Virus record (IMG/VR): IMGVR_UViG_3300006752_000218
Coordinates: 1-24,378 of that record
Source: a virus
Direction: 5' to 3' (one strand)
Length of the DNA: 24,378 nucleotides
The position numbers were made by a program, and so were the translations under genes. Under the pieces are notes generated by a model. That model worked only from the letters and a program-made list of their open reading frames with translations, searched no databases and was not told the DNA's origin. This document shows positions 8,156 through 16,751 of this stretch, one piece after another (position 1 is the first letter of the stretch; each line of letters begins with the position of its first letter).

Positions 8156-9847
8156 CTATTCCTTTGGAGTCAAACGTCGTAGTGCTTCTGTGTAATCAGG
8201 ATTTGTTTGTCCATCGCTAAGTATAATAGGATTCGACGCTCTTTGTAAGGCCATTGCTCTACTATTATATACAGCCAAAGCACGAAGTTGTTCTTCAGGT
8301 CTACCTTCAAACTCTGTTTCAAGCCTTGAAAGAATAGTATCAAAGTTTTGATTATCTATATATGTCTTGTTTTGTTTATCAAAAGTCTCAGCAAATAATG
8401 ACAATCCAAACTTCTCAGGGACACCCATACTCTTTATGTCATTGTCTCTTTTGTTTGATAACTCATATGCCTTTTGTTCTGTGGCCATATACTTTTGCTC
8501 TGAAGGAGAATACATTGTAGGGTCAAACTTTTGTGCCTGTGTAGGTTCAGCTAGGTCTGCCGCTCTACCTTGTATCTCTTCTGCACTCTTCATTTCAGGC
8601 TGTATCGAAGCAACCTTTCTCTTTTGTTGCAATATGTTGTACTGTCTTTCCAATGCCAGGTCATCAAGAAGTACTTGTTCTTCACGTGTAACTGCCAATG
8701 GATTATCTATAATAACTTCTTTCAGCTTGTTGTACGCTTCTACCGCTTCAGCAGGCAACCTCTCTTGTTCTTCTGCTGTTATCTCAAAGTCATTACGCAA
8801 TGCCTCAAACACTGGCTGTGCTATTTTTCGTAGCTCTCTACCAATCGTTGTGTCGGTTCCTTCCAACATTTCTTTGTACACAGGAGGGCGAACAGGGCGA
8901 CCAATCCTACCAGGTACAATGGGTCTTGGTAATGATGTGCCAGCTCCTAGCTTTTCTCCTGTAAGATTTCTATATCGTAACTGTACTTGTTCTTGATATT
9001 TTTTCTCTACTTCTTGTGGAGAGATTGTTTTGCCTTCTTTTAGTTTTCCTTGTGATGCGTTTAATCCTAATGTTTGATATTTTAAATCACCATGCAACCA
9101 ATCTTCAATAATTCGTAATACTTCTGTATTCTGTGAAGTTTCATTTGCACGTAAGTCATTTATTATTTGATGTGCTAAGTCAGACTTTCTATATGGTATT
9201 AAATCTTTTCTTGTAGCCTTCTCACCTAAACCTGCTTGAGTTTTTTGTGATTCAGAAAAATATCTATTTATTCCTGAACTTAAATCACTACTCATAGTGG
9301 GAGCAATCCTTTCAATCGTATCTCCGTTTTCTAACTGCTGTTTTATTTTATCAACAGAATCGGCTACTGTCTCTGAATACAAGTCATGTGTCAAAACTCT
9401 TGCAGTCGCATAATCTTGTGCCCTAGATAGTTTATCATCTACCGCAAGTCCTTTTTGCGCACGTACCCCTTCACGTTGTAAATCTATATTTGATTGACGA
9501 TATTTACGATTCATCTCTGCTTGTTGTGCATCTATCTTTTCTTTTGTCAATCGGTCTTGATAAGATACTTTTTCTTTTATATTGTAAAACTCTCTCTTTA
9601 GATTTTCTTTTGCAATCTTAGAGTTTCCTTGGATTATCTGTTGCCGAGACTTTTCGATATTTTTAAGCATCGTATCGAACAACTTTGTTTCATTTTCCAA
9701 TACGTCTATTGCTGCTTCTCTTGCTTTTTGTTCAGATTGAAAGGCAACAAAAGCTTCTTGGTAAGCCATTTCCATAGATGACTTTATGCGTTCTTGATTT
9801 GTTTGGCGATAAGATTGTACAATCGCTCTTGCTATTTCAAAAGACAT
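8156..9847 (-). CDS. Internal virion protein, gp15-position
   Basis: A 563-residue, almost entirely helical protein. The ATG at 9847 overlaps the previous stop (TAATG), with AGGAAG upstream. The first ~150 residues are a probable coiled coil rich in Q, E, K and R (for example AKENLKREFYNIKEKVSYQD). The middle contains a proline-rich linker (LPRPIVPGRIGRPVRPPVY, around residues 307-325), followed by more helices. No membrane segment, catalytic motif or signal peptide is apparent. It lies between a gp14-like short protein and the giant protein, as T7 gp15 (747 residues) lies between gp14 and gp16. In T7 these form the core stack on the portal and are ejected to make a conduit through the envelope. 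Assignment is by order and composition; I cannot show homology by eye. Confidence 0.72.
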   Translation of the reverse strand: MSFEIARAIVQSYRQTNQERIKSSMEMAYQEAFVAFQSEQKAREAAIDVLENETKLFDTMLKNIEKSRQQIIQGNSKIAKENLKREFYNIKEKVSYQDRLTKEKIDAQQAEMNRKYRQSNIDLQREGVRAQKGLAVDDKLSRAQDYATARVLTHDLYSETVADSVDKIKQQLENGDTIERIAPTMSSDLSSGINRYFSESQKTQAGLGEKATRKDLIPYRKSDLAHQIINDLRANETSQNTEVLRIIEDWLHGDLKYQTLGLNASQGKLKEGKTISPQEVEKKYQEQVQLRYRNLTGEKLGAGTSLPRPIVPGRIGRPVRPPVYKEMLEGTDTTIGRELRKIAQPVFEALRNDFEITAEEQERLPAEAVEAYNKLKEVIIDNPLAVTREEQVLLDDLALERQYNILQQKRKVASIQPEMKSAEEIQGRAADLAEPTQAQKFDPTMYSPSEQKYMATEQKAYELSNKRDNDIKSMGVPEKFGLSLFAETFDKQNKTYIDNQNFDTILSRLETEFEGRPEEQLRALAVYNSRAMALQRASNPIILSDGQTNPDYTEALRRLTPKE

Positions 9848-10698
9848 TAGTAACTTCCTGAAAACATTGCTTGTATTAAATCTGCATATCTTGGATCTCC
9901 CAACATCATTGTTGGATTTGAATACATCATCATCAACTGTTCAGGAGTCATTTTATTATTGTTGGCTACCATCGCATCACCTACAACATTTCCAGCTTGA
10001 CCCAAAGGAGCGCCGGAAGCGTTAGCTCCTTCGATTGCTTTTGTGCCAGCTCCTATACCCAACATGTTTTGTGTCTGTTGTGATGTGTATCGTGCATCTT
10101 CACTCATGTTTTGTTTCATCTTCATTGTTTCACGCATGTAGTCTAGATTTTTTTGGTACTCTTCATCAGCAGCAATCTGCTGAGATTTTATTCCTGCTGT
10201 ACCAAAACCTGCTTCTGCAATACCACCTATCGCTGACAATGCCGCTTGACGTTGTAATGCTTTTGCCTGTTGCTGTTGGGCTTCAAGTCTTGCCTTTTCC
10301 TCTGCCTGTTGTTGGGCTACGTCTGCATCACGCTGAGCTACTGCTTGGGCTACTTGGCCTCTTGCCGCTTGAGCTGTACCACTGAGTGCTTGCTGTTGTC
10401 GAAAGGCTGCTCCTTGTCCAATGTCGCCTATATTCTGTGCTGCACCAAAACGAGCCATTACTTCTCGCTCTGCTGCTTGTATAGGAGTCATTGATTGTGA
10501 GCGATATAGTTCACGCTCACCTTGAGTCATACCCAAAGCATTACGAGCCTGCATACGTTCTAGCTCTTGTAATCTTTTCTTTTGCTCAGGAGTCAACTTC
10601 AAGTCTTGTGACGCACCAAACTGGCCTGCCGCTTGTAGTCCACCTTGTACAATAGCCTTACCTGCTCCTGCAAGTATCGCAAGTTCTAATCCAGTCAT
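9847..10698 (-). CDS. Internal virion protein, gp14-like
   Basis: A 283-residue protein from ATG 10698; its ribosome site TAGGAG includes the stop of the preceding gene. The N-terminus is small, apolar and glycine/alanine-rich (LAILAGAGKAIVQGGLQAAG), a possible membrane-inserting helix. It is followed by a long Q/A/E-rich helical region at about 95-150 (AVAQRDADVAQQQAEEKARL), a second G/A-rich apolar stretch (LSAIGGIAEAGFGTAGI), and a Met/Asn-rich C-terminus. A short apolar helix followed by a Q/A coiled coil is the usual build of T7 gp14-type ejection proteins (gp14 is 196 residues), which are thought to form the outer-membrane part of the ejection channel. It is the first of three such genes in a row. 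Function is inferred from build and order. Confidence 0.72.
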   Translation of the reverse strand: MTGLELAILAGAGKAIVQGGLQAAGQFGASQDLKLTPEQKKRLQELERMQARNALGMTQGERELYRSQSMTPIQAAEREVMARFGAAQNIGDIGQGAAFRQQQALSGTAQAARGQVAQAVAQRDADVAQQQAEEKARLEAQQQQAKALQRQAALSAIGGIAEAGFGTAGIKSQQIAADEEYQKNLDYMRETMKMKQNMSEDARYTSQQTQNMLGIGAGTKAIEGANASGAPLGQAGNVVGDAMVANNNKMTPEQLMMMYSNPTMMLGDPRYADLIQAMFSGSY

Positions 10699-10707
10699 TT
10701 TTTTCTC

Positions 10708-11355
10708 CTACATATAAAACATTTCTAGTGATACAGACCACGATATATTCTGACACACACCTGCTGTGGATGTGTTTACCAGTCCTATATTATAGCCTTT
10801 TATTTGTGACCCTATATCACGCAATATAAATCCATTTGTAATCTGTGTACCATCAATCAATACATCAAGACCACTTGCAGGTTGTTCTTTTATTTTATGT
10901 TCAACAGATACTCCTGCAATCGTAGGACTATTTAAAGAAGTAAATATAACTGTTTCGCCTAAACTAAGTGATGCTTTGCTTTGATGTATCATATGCCATT
11001 GAAAAAAGATTGTACATGGACGAAGTATATCAAACGTGATTGCTGCGTATGGGATTCTTAATCTTCGTGTATTGCCATTTGTTCCTTCACTTAACCATCT
11101 GGAACAATACGATGTACGATTTATAAATGCACCATTGTTTCTACCACCAAAAGTTCCTGAAACATTTTCTGTTATATTTGTTGTCGATGTATATCTACCC
11201 TGCATAATATGTTCAGTGTCTATCCACTTTGAAGCCAACTGCATATCCGATGCAGACAACTGCTGTTGTTTTTGCTTCATTGCATCCAGGTTATCTCGAA
11301 CATCCTCTGCATTTAGTTTTTCGGAAGTCCATGTCTTTGGAAAACTTATGCTCAT
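10708..11355 (-). CDS. Small virion protein, third of a similar triad
   Basis: A 215-residue protein. The ATG at 11355 overlaps the previous stop as ATGA, with GGAGG four bases upstream. It opens with a short helical segment (WTSEKLNAEDVRDNLDAMKQ, about residues 9-28) containing the pattern L-N/T-x-E-D/E-L/V found also at the start of its upstream neighbour. The rest is predicted β-structure without an enzyme motif (RLRIPYAAITFDILRPCTIF and similar). It ends in an aromatic strand, SVSLEMFYM. The three consecutive genes 10708-12781 look alike in size and organisation. They occupy the interval between nozzle and ejection proteins where T7 has gene 13. I infer a structural role in the tail or as a fibre/decoration component; the exact role is unknown. 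Confidence 0.65.
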   Translation of the reverse strand: MSISFPKTWTSEKLNAEDVRDNLDAMKQKQQQLSASDMQLASKWIDTEHIMQGRYTSTTNITENVSGTFGGRNNGAFINRTSYCSRWLSEGTNGNTRRLRIPYAAITFDILRPCTIFFQWHMIHQSKASLSLGETVIFTSLNSPTIAGVSVEHKIKEQPASGLDVLIDGTQITNGFILRDIGSQIKGYNIGLVNTSTAGVCQNISWSVSLEMFYM

Positions 11356-12173
11356 ATTTCCTCCATTATCATGTAGGCCATATTACTAGCTCCGATTGTA
11401 ACTTGATGCGTAGAAGCAGGACTTTCTAACAACTCCCAAGCATTTATTGGACTACCATTTACAGGACTAGAGTTGTAAAAGTTTTGTATTAAACCTCTAC
11501 AACGCAAACGCAATCCATAGATTATATAGTTTTGATCTGCTTTATACCACCAACATCCATATCCAGTACGAGCTGGAGGAAAATCAACATTAGGTAAAGG
11601 CGATCCTGAATCGTACACATATCCATGGTTCAAAAGTGTACAACCATATGTTTCATTTGTAGCTGCACCATACCTATCAGGACTTACTTGTATATCTTCA
11701 AAATCACTTTGATTTGGAACAGGAACAAAAGCTCCACCACTTGATAACTGCCATTCTAACCATACAGCCCATGCTAAAACATTTCCTCCTGCAAAAAAGG
11801 GAGAAGCTACTGAACCTGCAACAGTATTTTCAAACTGCCAATATACTCTTATTACTTGATCTTGATTAAATAAAACAACACCAGTACTCCAAGTGTGAAC
11901 AGTTATAGCAGGATCAAAAGGATCAACAGGTTCTTCATTTGCAGGAACAATAACAGAGCCTGTGTCTGTATCATCATCGGCTTTGTGCAATATGATTCCT
12001 GACTGGCCTGTTGATCCACTCAAAGAAAATGCAGGATGGTCTACACCTTCATTTCGTACATTGTCTCCATCCATAGGAAAAGCAGCATTGGCTTCTGTAA
12101 AAACTTGATTCAGCTCTGTACTTGTAAGTTTTTCTCCACGTTTGGGAGGATTGCTATTTGTTATTCTGCTCAT
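11352..12173 (-). CDS. Small virion protein, second of a similar triad
   Basis: I place the start at ATG 12173, giving MSRITNSNPP and 273 residues. This ATG forms an ATGA overlap with the preceding gene's stop and has AGGA eight bases upstream. An upstream TTG at 12179 sits too close to that SD. Residues 9-30 (PPKRGEKLTSTELNQVFTEA) form a helix of the kind seen at the N-terminus of many phage fibre-associated small proteins, followed by MDGDNVRNEGVDHPAF. The remainder is β-rich with many aromatic residues (for example GYGCWWYKADQNYIIYGLRL). No catalytic motif or membrane helix is seen. It is probably a virion surface, tail or fibre-associated protein, judged by its neighbours and composition. 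Confidence 0.65.
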   Translation of the reverse strand: MSRITNSNPPKRGEKLTSTELNQVFTEANAAFPMDGDNVRNEGVDHPAFSLSGSTGQSGIILHKADDDTDTGSVIVPANEEPVDPFDPAITVHTWSTGVVLFNQDQVIRVYWQFENTVAGSVASPFFAGGNVLAWAVWLEWQLSSGGAFVPVPNQSDFEDIQVSPDRYGAATNETYGCTLLNHGYVYDSGSPLPNVDFPPARTGYGCWWYKADQNYIIYGLRLRCRGLIQNFYNSSPVNGSPINAWELLESPASTHQVTIGASNMAYMIMEEI

Positions 12174-12781
12174 CGCCAACGTCCTATAAACAAGTGTTGC
12201 ATTGCCAAAAATGTAAACAGACAGTTTTGATTTTCATCATCGCTTGCAGATACAGAGCGAGCCTGTACTGTTGCTTTATTGGGAGATCCAGTAACAGGGA
12301 AATCACATACCATACGAAAAGTTACAATAGGATGCGGTATTTTATATGCTGTGCAAACTTCTACCCCATCAAACAAAAGTCTTATGCTTACACTCTTCAC
12401 ATTATCTACATGATATGTATTGTTATATATATGAGAAGAAAACTCCCAGTGCATCATTCCATCCTTAAATACACTGAAATCTATTTCATCCACAGTCACC
12501 CATCCACCACCATATGTATTGTATGACAATCCTCGGAAGTCTCCTCCTGAAGCCCCTGTGCCTGTATCTGTCAGTGGCTCCATATCTCCACGTCGAAATA
12601 ATGTCATTGCATGAAAAGCTTTATCTTTTACTGCATCACGATCAAAGGAAGAAGCTGGCATCATTGTTCTATCGATACCACCATTCAATGAGGACTTGTA
12701 CTGATTGTAGCCACGATTAAACTCTTTGTAGTCTACAATCGCATTGTCTCTAGGATATGCTTCTGTCCATTTCTTGCTCAT
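12170..12781 (-). CDS. Small virion protein, first of a similar triad
   Basis: A 203-residue protein from ATG 12781, overlapping the stop of the nozzle-like gene (ATGA); the nearest SD-like string is AAGG about ten bases away, so coupling is probably important. It starts MSKKWTEAYPRDNAIVDYKE, then FNRGYNQYKSSLNGGIDRTM, a helix plus N/G turn like that of the next protein. It continues into a β-rich body (EIDFSVFKDGMMHWEFSSHI and SVSIRLLFDGVEVCTAY). There is no known motif. The three-gene set of similar build, directly after the nozzle, suggests proteins that attach to the tail or form short appendages. This could also be where a gp13-like internal core protein is encoded, but the β-rich composition argues against that. 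Confidence 0.65.
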   Translation of the reverse strand: MSKKWTEAYPRDNAIVDYKEFNRGYNQYKSSLNGGIDRTMMPASSFDRDAVKDKAFHAMTLFRRGDMEPLTDTGTGASGGDFRGLSYNTYGGGWVTVDEIDFSVFKDGMMHWEFSSHIYNNTYHVDNVKSVSIRLLFDGVEVCTAYKIPHPIVTFRMVCDFPVTGSPNKATVQARSVSASDDENQNCLFTFLAMQHLFIGRWR

Positions 12782-14877
12782 AACTTCTTACCTTTTATGA
12801 CTCTCATTCCTGAAACTGTAAAGTCTACTGCATATCCTATCACATGTACGTTTGCATTTGTCTCAATCTTCCATTGAAAATGTGAACATGCTGCACTATG
12901 AACATCATATCGAATCGTCGTTACCAAAGGTTCTTCCCAATACTTTCCATCATCAAGTAGCACTTTATCATATACTTCTTGATCTTCAAAGTCAGGTCGT
13001 TGCTGGCGAAGTCCTTCTGTCAGCTCTTGCCCGTTGTAGTTAAAGTCCATGTAATAAGACAAAGGTATATCTTGATCTCCACCTGTTGCGATAAACAAGT
13101 ACACACTATGTATCTTCTTCTTTGTAGACGAGTCTCCCATGTCCAACCATGCACTACGCATGATTGATGTAAATGGAGGACTATCTGTCATTACATCTTC
13201 TGATATCGAAGAACCTGCTGCACGTATGCGAGACAAAACCATCAACCCATGTTCATCATTGGATGTAGCTGAATCGTCATTCATTCCAAAGATTACATCG
13301 CCTGAGCTATTTACAATAAGCTGGCCGGCAGGAATCTCTTGTCGTACAGACCATGTACCTTTATCTGTATGATATACCAATCCATAGTTATTCACAGCAC
13401 TTCCATCTATGGGGAAATGAACAATATACTCTCGTCGTTTTCTAGAATACACAGCAGAAGCCTGTGTCAATGCGTCTACATTTATACGCTCAAAAGTATC
13501 TCGTAAATGTGGAGTTACATTTCGAACAGTCGGATTGTCATTATAGTCCAGGTTAATGTTTATACTGTACACACCATCATAAGCTAAGAACAATACACCC
13601 AATCCTTCTACACCTACAATAGTATTGGTAGCTCTTGTTCCTATGTATCGTGTGAGGTTGCTACTTTGAAAGTTTGGATAATCACCACGTACAATATCGA
13701 TGCTGTATTCTCGAAAGATCAACATATTATTAAAGTAAGAAAATAGTCCTGTCAATCCTCCACCATTTCGATGACCCAACGTCACAAAGTTTAATGCAGC
13801 AAACCTGTCAGGTTGTGCAGGATAGCTGTAAAACAAAGTCAAATCATCATCACGACCACCATCTAAAAATAAACAATCTTTAAATGTACCAAGAAATCTG
13901 CACTTCATTGCAGGAAAAGGAATCGAATCTGTATCTACTGGAGCCAAACTTCCTAAGCCTGAATCTGGAAGATCGTCTATATAAAAATCATCAGCATTGT
14001 TGGGTATCTCAGCCAAAAAATAATATGTGCTTCCATCTGCACCACCATCATCACTAAAGTTTTTGGTGCGATAAATGCGTCTTGCAATCACATCATTATT
14101 TCCTGTGGGGATTTCAATCGCTAAAGCATAGTTATATGTTGCTCCAATCGTTTTCCAGGTTACTGTATTGCTATCTGTGCTTATAGGAGACTCAGCTCCA
14201 GCTGTATTAACAAAAGAAACTTTATATCTATATTTATTTTGTGCCTGATTTGTTGCAATACCCAAACCTTTATTTTTAGGGTCAGTCAAATCAGTTGCTT
14301 GATCTACGGTAAACCATATAGTTATTTTATTTTGTCCTAAAAGTGTTGTTAAAACATTAGTCTCTACTCCCCAAGCCACAGGAGCAGAAGGAAGATTATC
14401 AAATCCCAATGGGTACTCTACCAAATAGTTTGCTACTGAATAAGAAGTCACAGGCCACAACATAGACTTACTCGGTCGGTCATATCCATTGACGTATATT
14501 ATGTATTTTCCAAACTGACAATACTGTGTGCCTACCTCAGATGAACGAGGCACTACTCTTCCAGCTGACAACACATTCTTTTTCAATGTACCATTAAAAT
14601 CATTCAAGTGATACAGTGTACCTCCTTGTTCAAAGAGTATCGAATCTTGTGCGCCTTGGTGACGCTGAACATAAAATAGACTATCAACGTGATCTGTAAG
14701 AAAAGGATCAAAGTCATTGGCTGTGCTGTCAAACCTTTCATAACCAAAATGATTAGTCCAACCTCCAGTATACTGATCGACTTGCCAGTTTACCAGCTCT
14801 TGAACATGGTCTACTGGTTGTGGATAGTTTTCATGGATACCTTTTAATATATCTACTTTTGTATTCGTATCTTTCAT
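12778..14877 (-). CDS. Tail nozzle-like protein (T7 gp12 / P22 gp10 position)
   Basis: I place the start at ATG 14877 (MKDTNTKVDILKGIHENYPQ, 699 residues), because it makes an ATGA overlap with the previous gene. The in-frame GTG at 14901 has no SD. The protein is β-rich with repeated strand-turn-strand units. These include SLFYVQRHQGAQDSILFEQG, a fibronectin-like stretch YRYKVSFVNTAGAESPISTD, GGLTGLFSYFNNMLIFREYS, and GLGVLFLAYDGVYSINI. Blades of the type “phhhYxDGVY / IIYVNG” resemble β-propeller tail nozzles such as T7 gp12 (794 residues) and P22 gp10. It follows an adaptor-like gene, as gp12 follows gp11. Predicted role: the distal tail tube through which DNA passes. The family assignment is by size, β-propeller look and order. 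Confidence 0.7.
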   Translation of the reverse strand: MKDTNTKVDILKGIHENYPQPVDHVQELVNWQVDQYTGGWTNHFGYERFDSTANDFDPFLTDHVDSLFYVQRHQGAQDSILFEQGGTLYHLNDFNGTLKKNVLSAGRVVPRSSEVGTQYCQFGKYIIYVNGYDRPSKSMLWPVTSYSVANYLVEYPLGFDNLPSAPVAWGVETNVLTTLLGQNKITIWFTVDQATDLTDPKNKGLGIATNQAQNKYRYKVSFVNTAGAESPISTDSNTVTWKTIGATYNYALAIEIPTGNNDVIARRIYRTKNFSDDGGADGSTYYFLAEIPNNADDFYIDDLPDSGLGSLAPVDTDSIPFPAMKCRFLGTFKDCLFLDGGRDDDLTLFYSYPAQPDRFAALNFVTLGHRNGGGLTGLFSYFNNMLIFREYSIDIVRGDYPNFQSSNLTRYIGTRATNTIVGVEGLGVLFLAYDGVYSININLDYNDNPTVRNVTPHLRDTFERINVDALTQASAVYSRKRREYIVHFPIDGSAVNNYGLVYHTDKGTWSVRQEIPAGQLIVNSSGDVIFGMNDDSATSNDEHGLMVLSRIRAAGSSISEDVMTDSPPFTSIMRSAWLDMGDSSTKKKIHSVYLFIATGGDQDIPLSYYMDFNYNGQELTEGLRQQRPDFEDQEVYDKVLLDDGKYWEEPLVTTIRYDVHSAACSHFQWKIETNANVHVIGYAVDFTVSGMRVIKGKKL

Positions 14878-16181
14878 GGAAGTCTCTTTAAAGGAGTCCA
14901 CATTGGTACAGTATCTACACCACTCTCTTTCATAAATCCTTTTACAAATCTACGAGGCTTTTGTGTCAAGAATCTCTGTTCCATCTTTACCACTTCACGC
15001 TCATACTTTCTCCTGTATATACCTGCAAGAGTTGGGTTGTCATGCTTACCCAATACATCCATAAGGCAAGCGTATGCAAGCACAAGATGGTGTGATTGTG
15101 GAAGTTCAGGAGTATCTGTGTTTTCCATCAAACGAGCTGGCCTGTAAATAAAACGTACAGATAGATTAAAATCTTCTCCCTGTCTAGGATACAAACGTAG
15201 CTGTTGTCGATACCCTTCAGGATAATCAAAGCGATCATTCTCTAATACAAATGTTCCATCTTCAAAAGATGATTGAGTAAAGTCAATGTCAATGTTACCA
15301 CCATCACCAACATCCACTTTTGTAACAGAGTAAATACCATCAAACTCTTGTGTATTATTCGCATTGTATATATATATGCGTCTTGCAAAAGGAATACGAG
15401 AAGGAAGGACAGGCAAAGCTATACGAAGTTGCTGCGTATCACTCAACTCTATTTCATCGGAAAACTTTGATAGACCGCTTTCCATTTCGTCTTGTTCACC
15501 ACTGGCATCCCATTTTACATAGGTCTGTGCTACACGTACACTACGCACACCTTGGCCTGCTGACGTTGTGTTGGCACTTACACTAGGAGCTACTGTGGGA
15601 GTTTTCATGGAAATGCTATCTTGCATTATCCAATAGTTTGGAATGTTCACTTCATCCAAAGGTAGGTTGTAGTATTCATCCTCATATCGAGTCAACGGAA
15701 TAAAACGCCCTACATCTGTGGGGGAAATCTGATAACTTCTTCGGCCTACCTGGAGCAAGCTAATACAATCTTCCGGTAAACGAATAAATCTTTGTTTGAA
15801 CTTTATTGTCTCAGCAGTAAAAGAACCAAAGCTGGCATCAATATAAAAGCGAGTCAATGTTACAGGGTCACGATATAACACAGTGTATTCGGTCCCATTT
15901 ATTTCTACGATGTTTCCTTCAATCCAAGAAGGTAAATCACTTGTAGCATCTACAATCGTAAGTTTTGATACACCACTGTAATTACCAGTAGCTGTTCGTG
16001 TTGTATCTGTGTACGCATTTATCCTTACCTCCTTTTGTGCAAAGGTAAACTCTTTGGTTGAGAACAACATCTGATAATGATGATTGATAATGTCATCTAT
16101 CTGCTGACTATACTCACGATTTGTCGTTGGGTCATAGTCAATAATATTAGCAATGTATTGTCGTATGTCTTGTAGATTCAT
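14874..16181 (-). CDS. Head-tail adaptor-like protein (T7 gp11 position)
   Basis: A 435-residue protein from ATG 16181 with AGGTGAC four bases upstream, the first gene after a terminator. The N-terminus is helical (MNLQDIRQYIANIIDYDPTT, then SQQIDDIINHHYQMLFST). The C-terminal third is helical as well (PQSHHLVLAYACLMDVLGKH, YRRKYEREVVKMEQRFL) and ends in a basic tail. Between them lie about 250 residues of β-structure. Adaptors of podoviruses (T7 gp11, about 196 residues; P22 gp4) are helical bundles binding below the portal. Here the helical halves would flank a large inserted β region with Ig-like strands (SVRVAQTYVKWDASGEQ, FARRIYIYNANNTQEFDGIY). It precedes the nozzle-like gene with an ATGA overlap. 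The adaptor call is an inference from fold pattern and order. Confidence 0.66.
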   Translation of the reverse strand: MNLQDIRQYIANIIDYDPTTNREYSQQIDDIINHHYQMLFSTKEFTFAQKEVRINAYTDTTRTATGNYSGVSKLTIVDATSDLPSWIEGNIVEINGTEYTVLYRDPVTLTRFYIDASFGSFTAETIKFKQRFIRLPEDCISLLQVGRRSYQISPTDVGRFIPLTRYEDEYYNLPLDEVNIPNYWIMQDSISMKTPTVAPSVSANTTSAGQGVRSVRVAQTYVKWDASGEQDEMESGLSKFSDEIELSDTQQLRIALPVLPSRIPFARRIYIYNANNTQEFDGIYSVTKVDVGDGGNIDIDFTQSSFEDGTFVLENDRFDYPEGYRQQLRLYPRQGEDFNLSVRFIYRPARLMENTDTPELPQSHHLVLAYACLMDVLGKHDNPTLAGIYRRKYEREVVKMEQRFLTQKPRRFVKGFMKESGVDTVPMWTPLKRLP

Positions 16182-16192
16182 GTGTCACCTAT

Positions 16193-16232
16193 AAAAAAGG
16201 GCTAGGCTAGACCGAATGGAATAACCTAGCCC
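16193..16232 (-). terminator. Intrinsic terminator after the capsid genes
   Basis: On the minus strand GGGCTAGG and CCTAGCCC (plus-strand arms 16225-16232 and 16199-16206) form an 8-bp GC-rich stem around an 18-base loop. Six T residues follow at once (16193-16198). The loop also contains a second copy of CTAGCC, allowing an alternative pairing. It lies between the decoration-like gene and the tail genes, the same relative place as the T7 terminator after gene 10. The T run leads into the AGGTGAC ribosome site of the next gene. Confidence 0.82.
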
Positions 16233-16250
16233 TGGTCGCATGGAGAATGC

Positions 16251-16742
16251 TTAGAACTGAGGAATAACAAATACTTTTGCTGAGTTAGATGCAGCATCTT
16301 CCAAAGCATAAGCAAACATTTGTGGTACGTCAGCAAGTGTATCTGCACCACCACCTGCTGCATCTGTAAGAAACTGAGTTGCAATCGCAGCACGTCCACC
16401 AGTAGAAGAAGACATAAGGTATTTACCTTCTGTAGAACCTGTAGCAACATTAGCTTCAATGATTCCACGAAGACACACACGTACATTGTCTCCAATAGCA
16501 GCATCAACAATCGCAACACCAACACAATGATTGCTTGAAAAAGCAGCATTATCAAGTTGAGCAACCTTTAGAAGTTTGTCACTATCATCAGATTGAGCCA
16601 AGTCAAGAGTCACAAAGTCTCCTGCTGTGATTGCATCAGAAGCAATAAACACTTCTTCGATTCTACGATTTGAAGCGTCAACAGAAGAACCTGTGGTATC
16701 TGCCGCAACGTCAAGTCGTTGTAATAAGTTTTGAGTAGCCAT
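16251..16742 (-). CDS. Capsid decoration-like protein
   Basis: A 163-residue protein from ATG 16742 with AGGTGAC four bases upstream, nine bases after the major capsid gene. It has a short flexible start (DTTGSSVDASNRRIEEV). A β-rich domain follows: VFIASDAITAGDFVTLDLAQ, then NHCVGVAIVDAAIGDNVRVC and LRGIIEANVATGSTEGKYL. The AGDFVTL, GVA, GDNVRV order resembles the β-tulip decoration and DUF2190-like proteins that sit on capsid surfaces. Immediate linkage to the major capsid gene and the terminator right after it suggest it is made in the same high amounts. Predicted role: capsid stabilisation or head decoration. A head-fibre base is an alternative. Confidence 0.65.
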   Translation of the reverse strand: MATQNLLQRLDVAADTTGSSVDASNRRIEEVFIASDAITAGDFVTLDLAQSDDSDKLLKVAQLDNAAFSSNHCVGVAIVDAAIGDNVRVCLRGIIEANVATGSTEGKYLMSSSTGGRAAIATQFLTDAAGGGADTLADVPQMFAYALEDAASNSAKVFVIPQF

Positions 16743-16751
16743 GTGTCACCT

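Noticed and set aside
8367-8996. 209-codon plus-strand frame
   Set aside because: It lies wholly antisense to the 563-residue internal protein, has shadow-type Ser/Cys/Phe-rich composition and has no plausible ribosome site.
12174-12179. TTG start at 12179 for the second triad gene
   Set aside because: It is too close to the AGGA site; ATG 12173 has better spacing and forms an ATGA overlap.
14878-14901. GTG start at 14901 for the nozzle-like gene
   Set aside because: There is no SD before it; ATG 14877 gives the ATGA overlap that is common in this operon.
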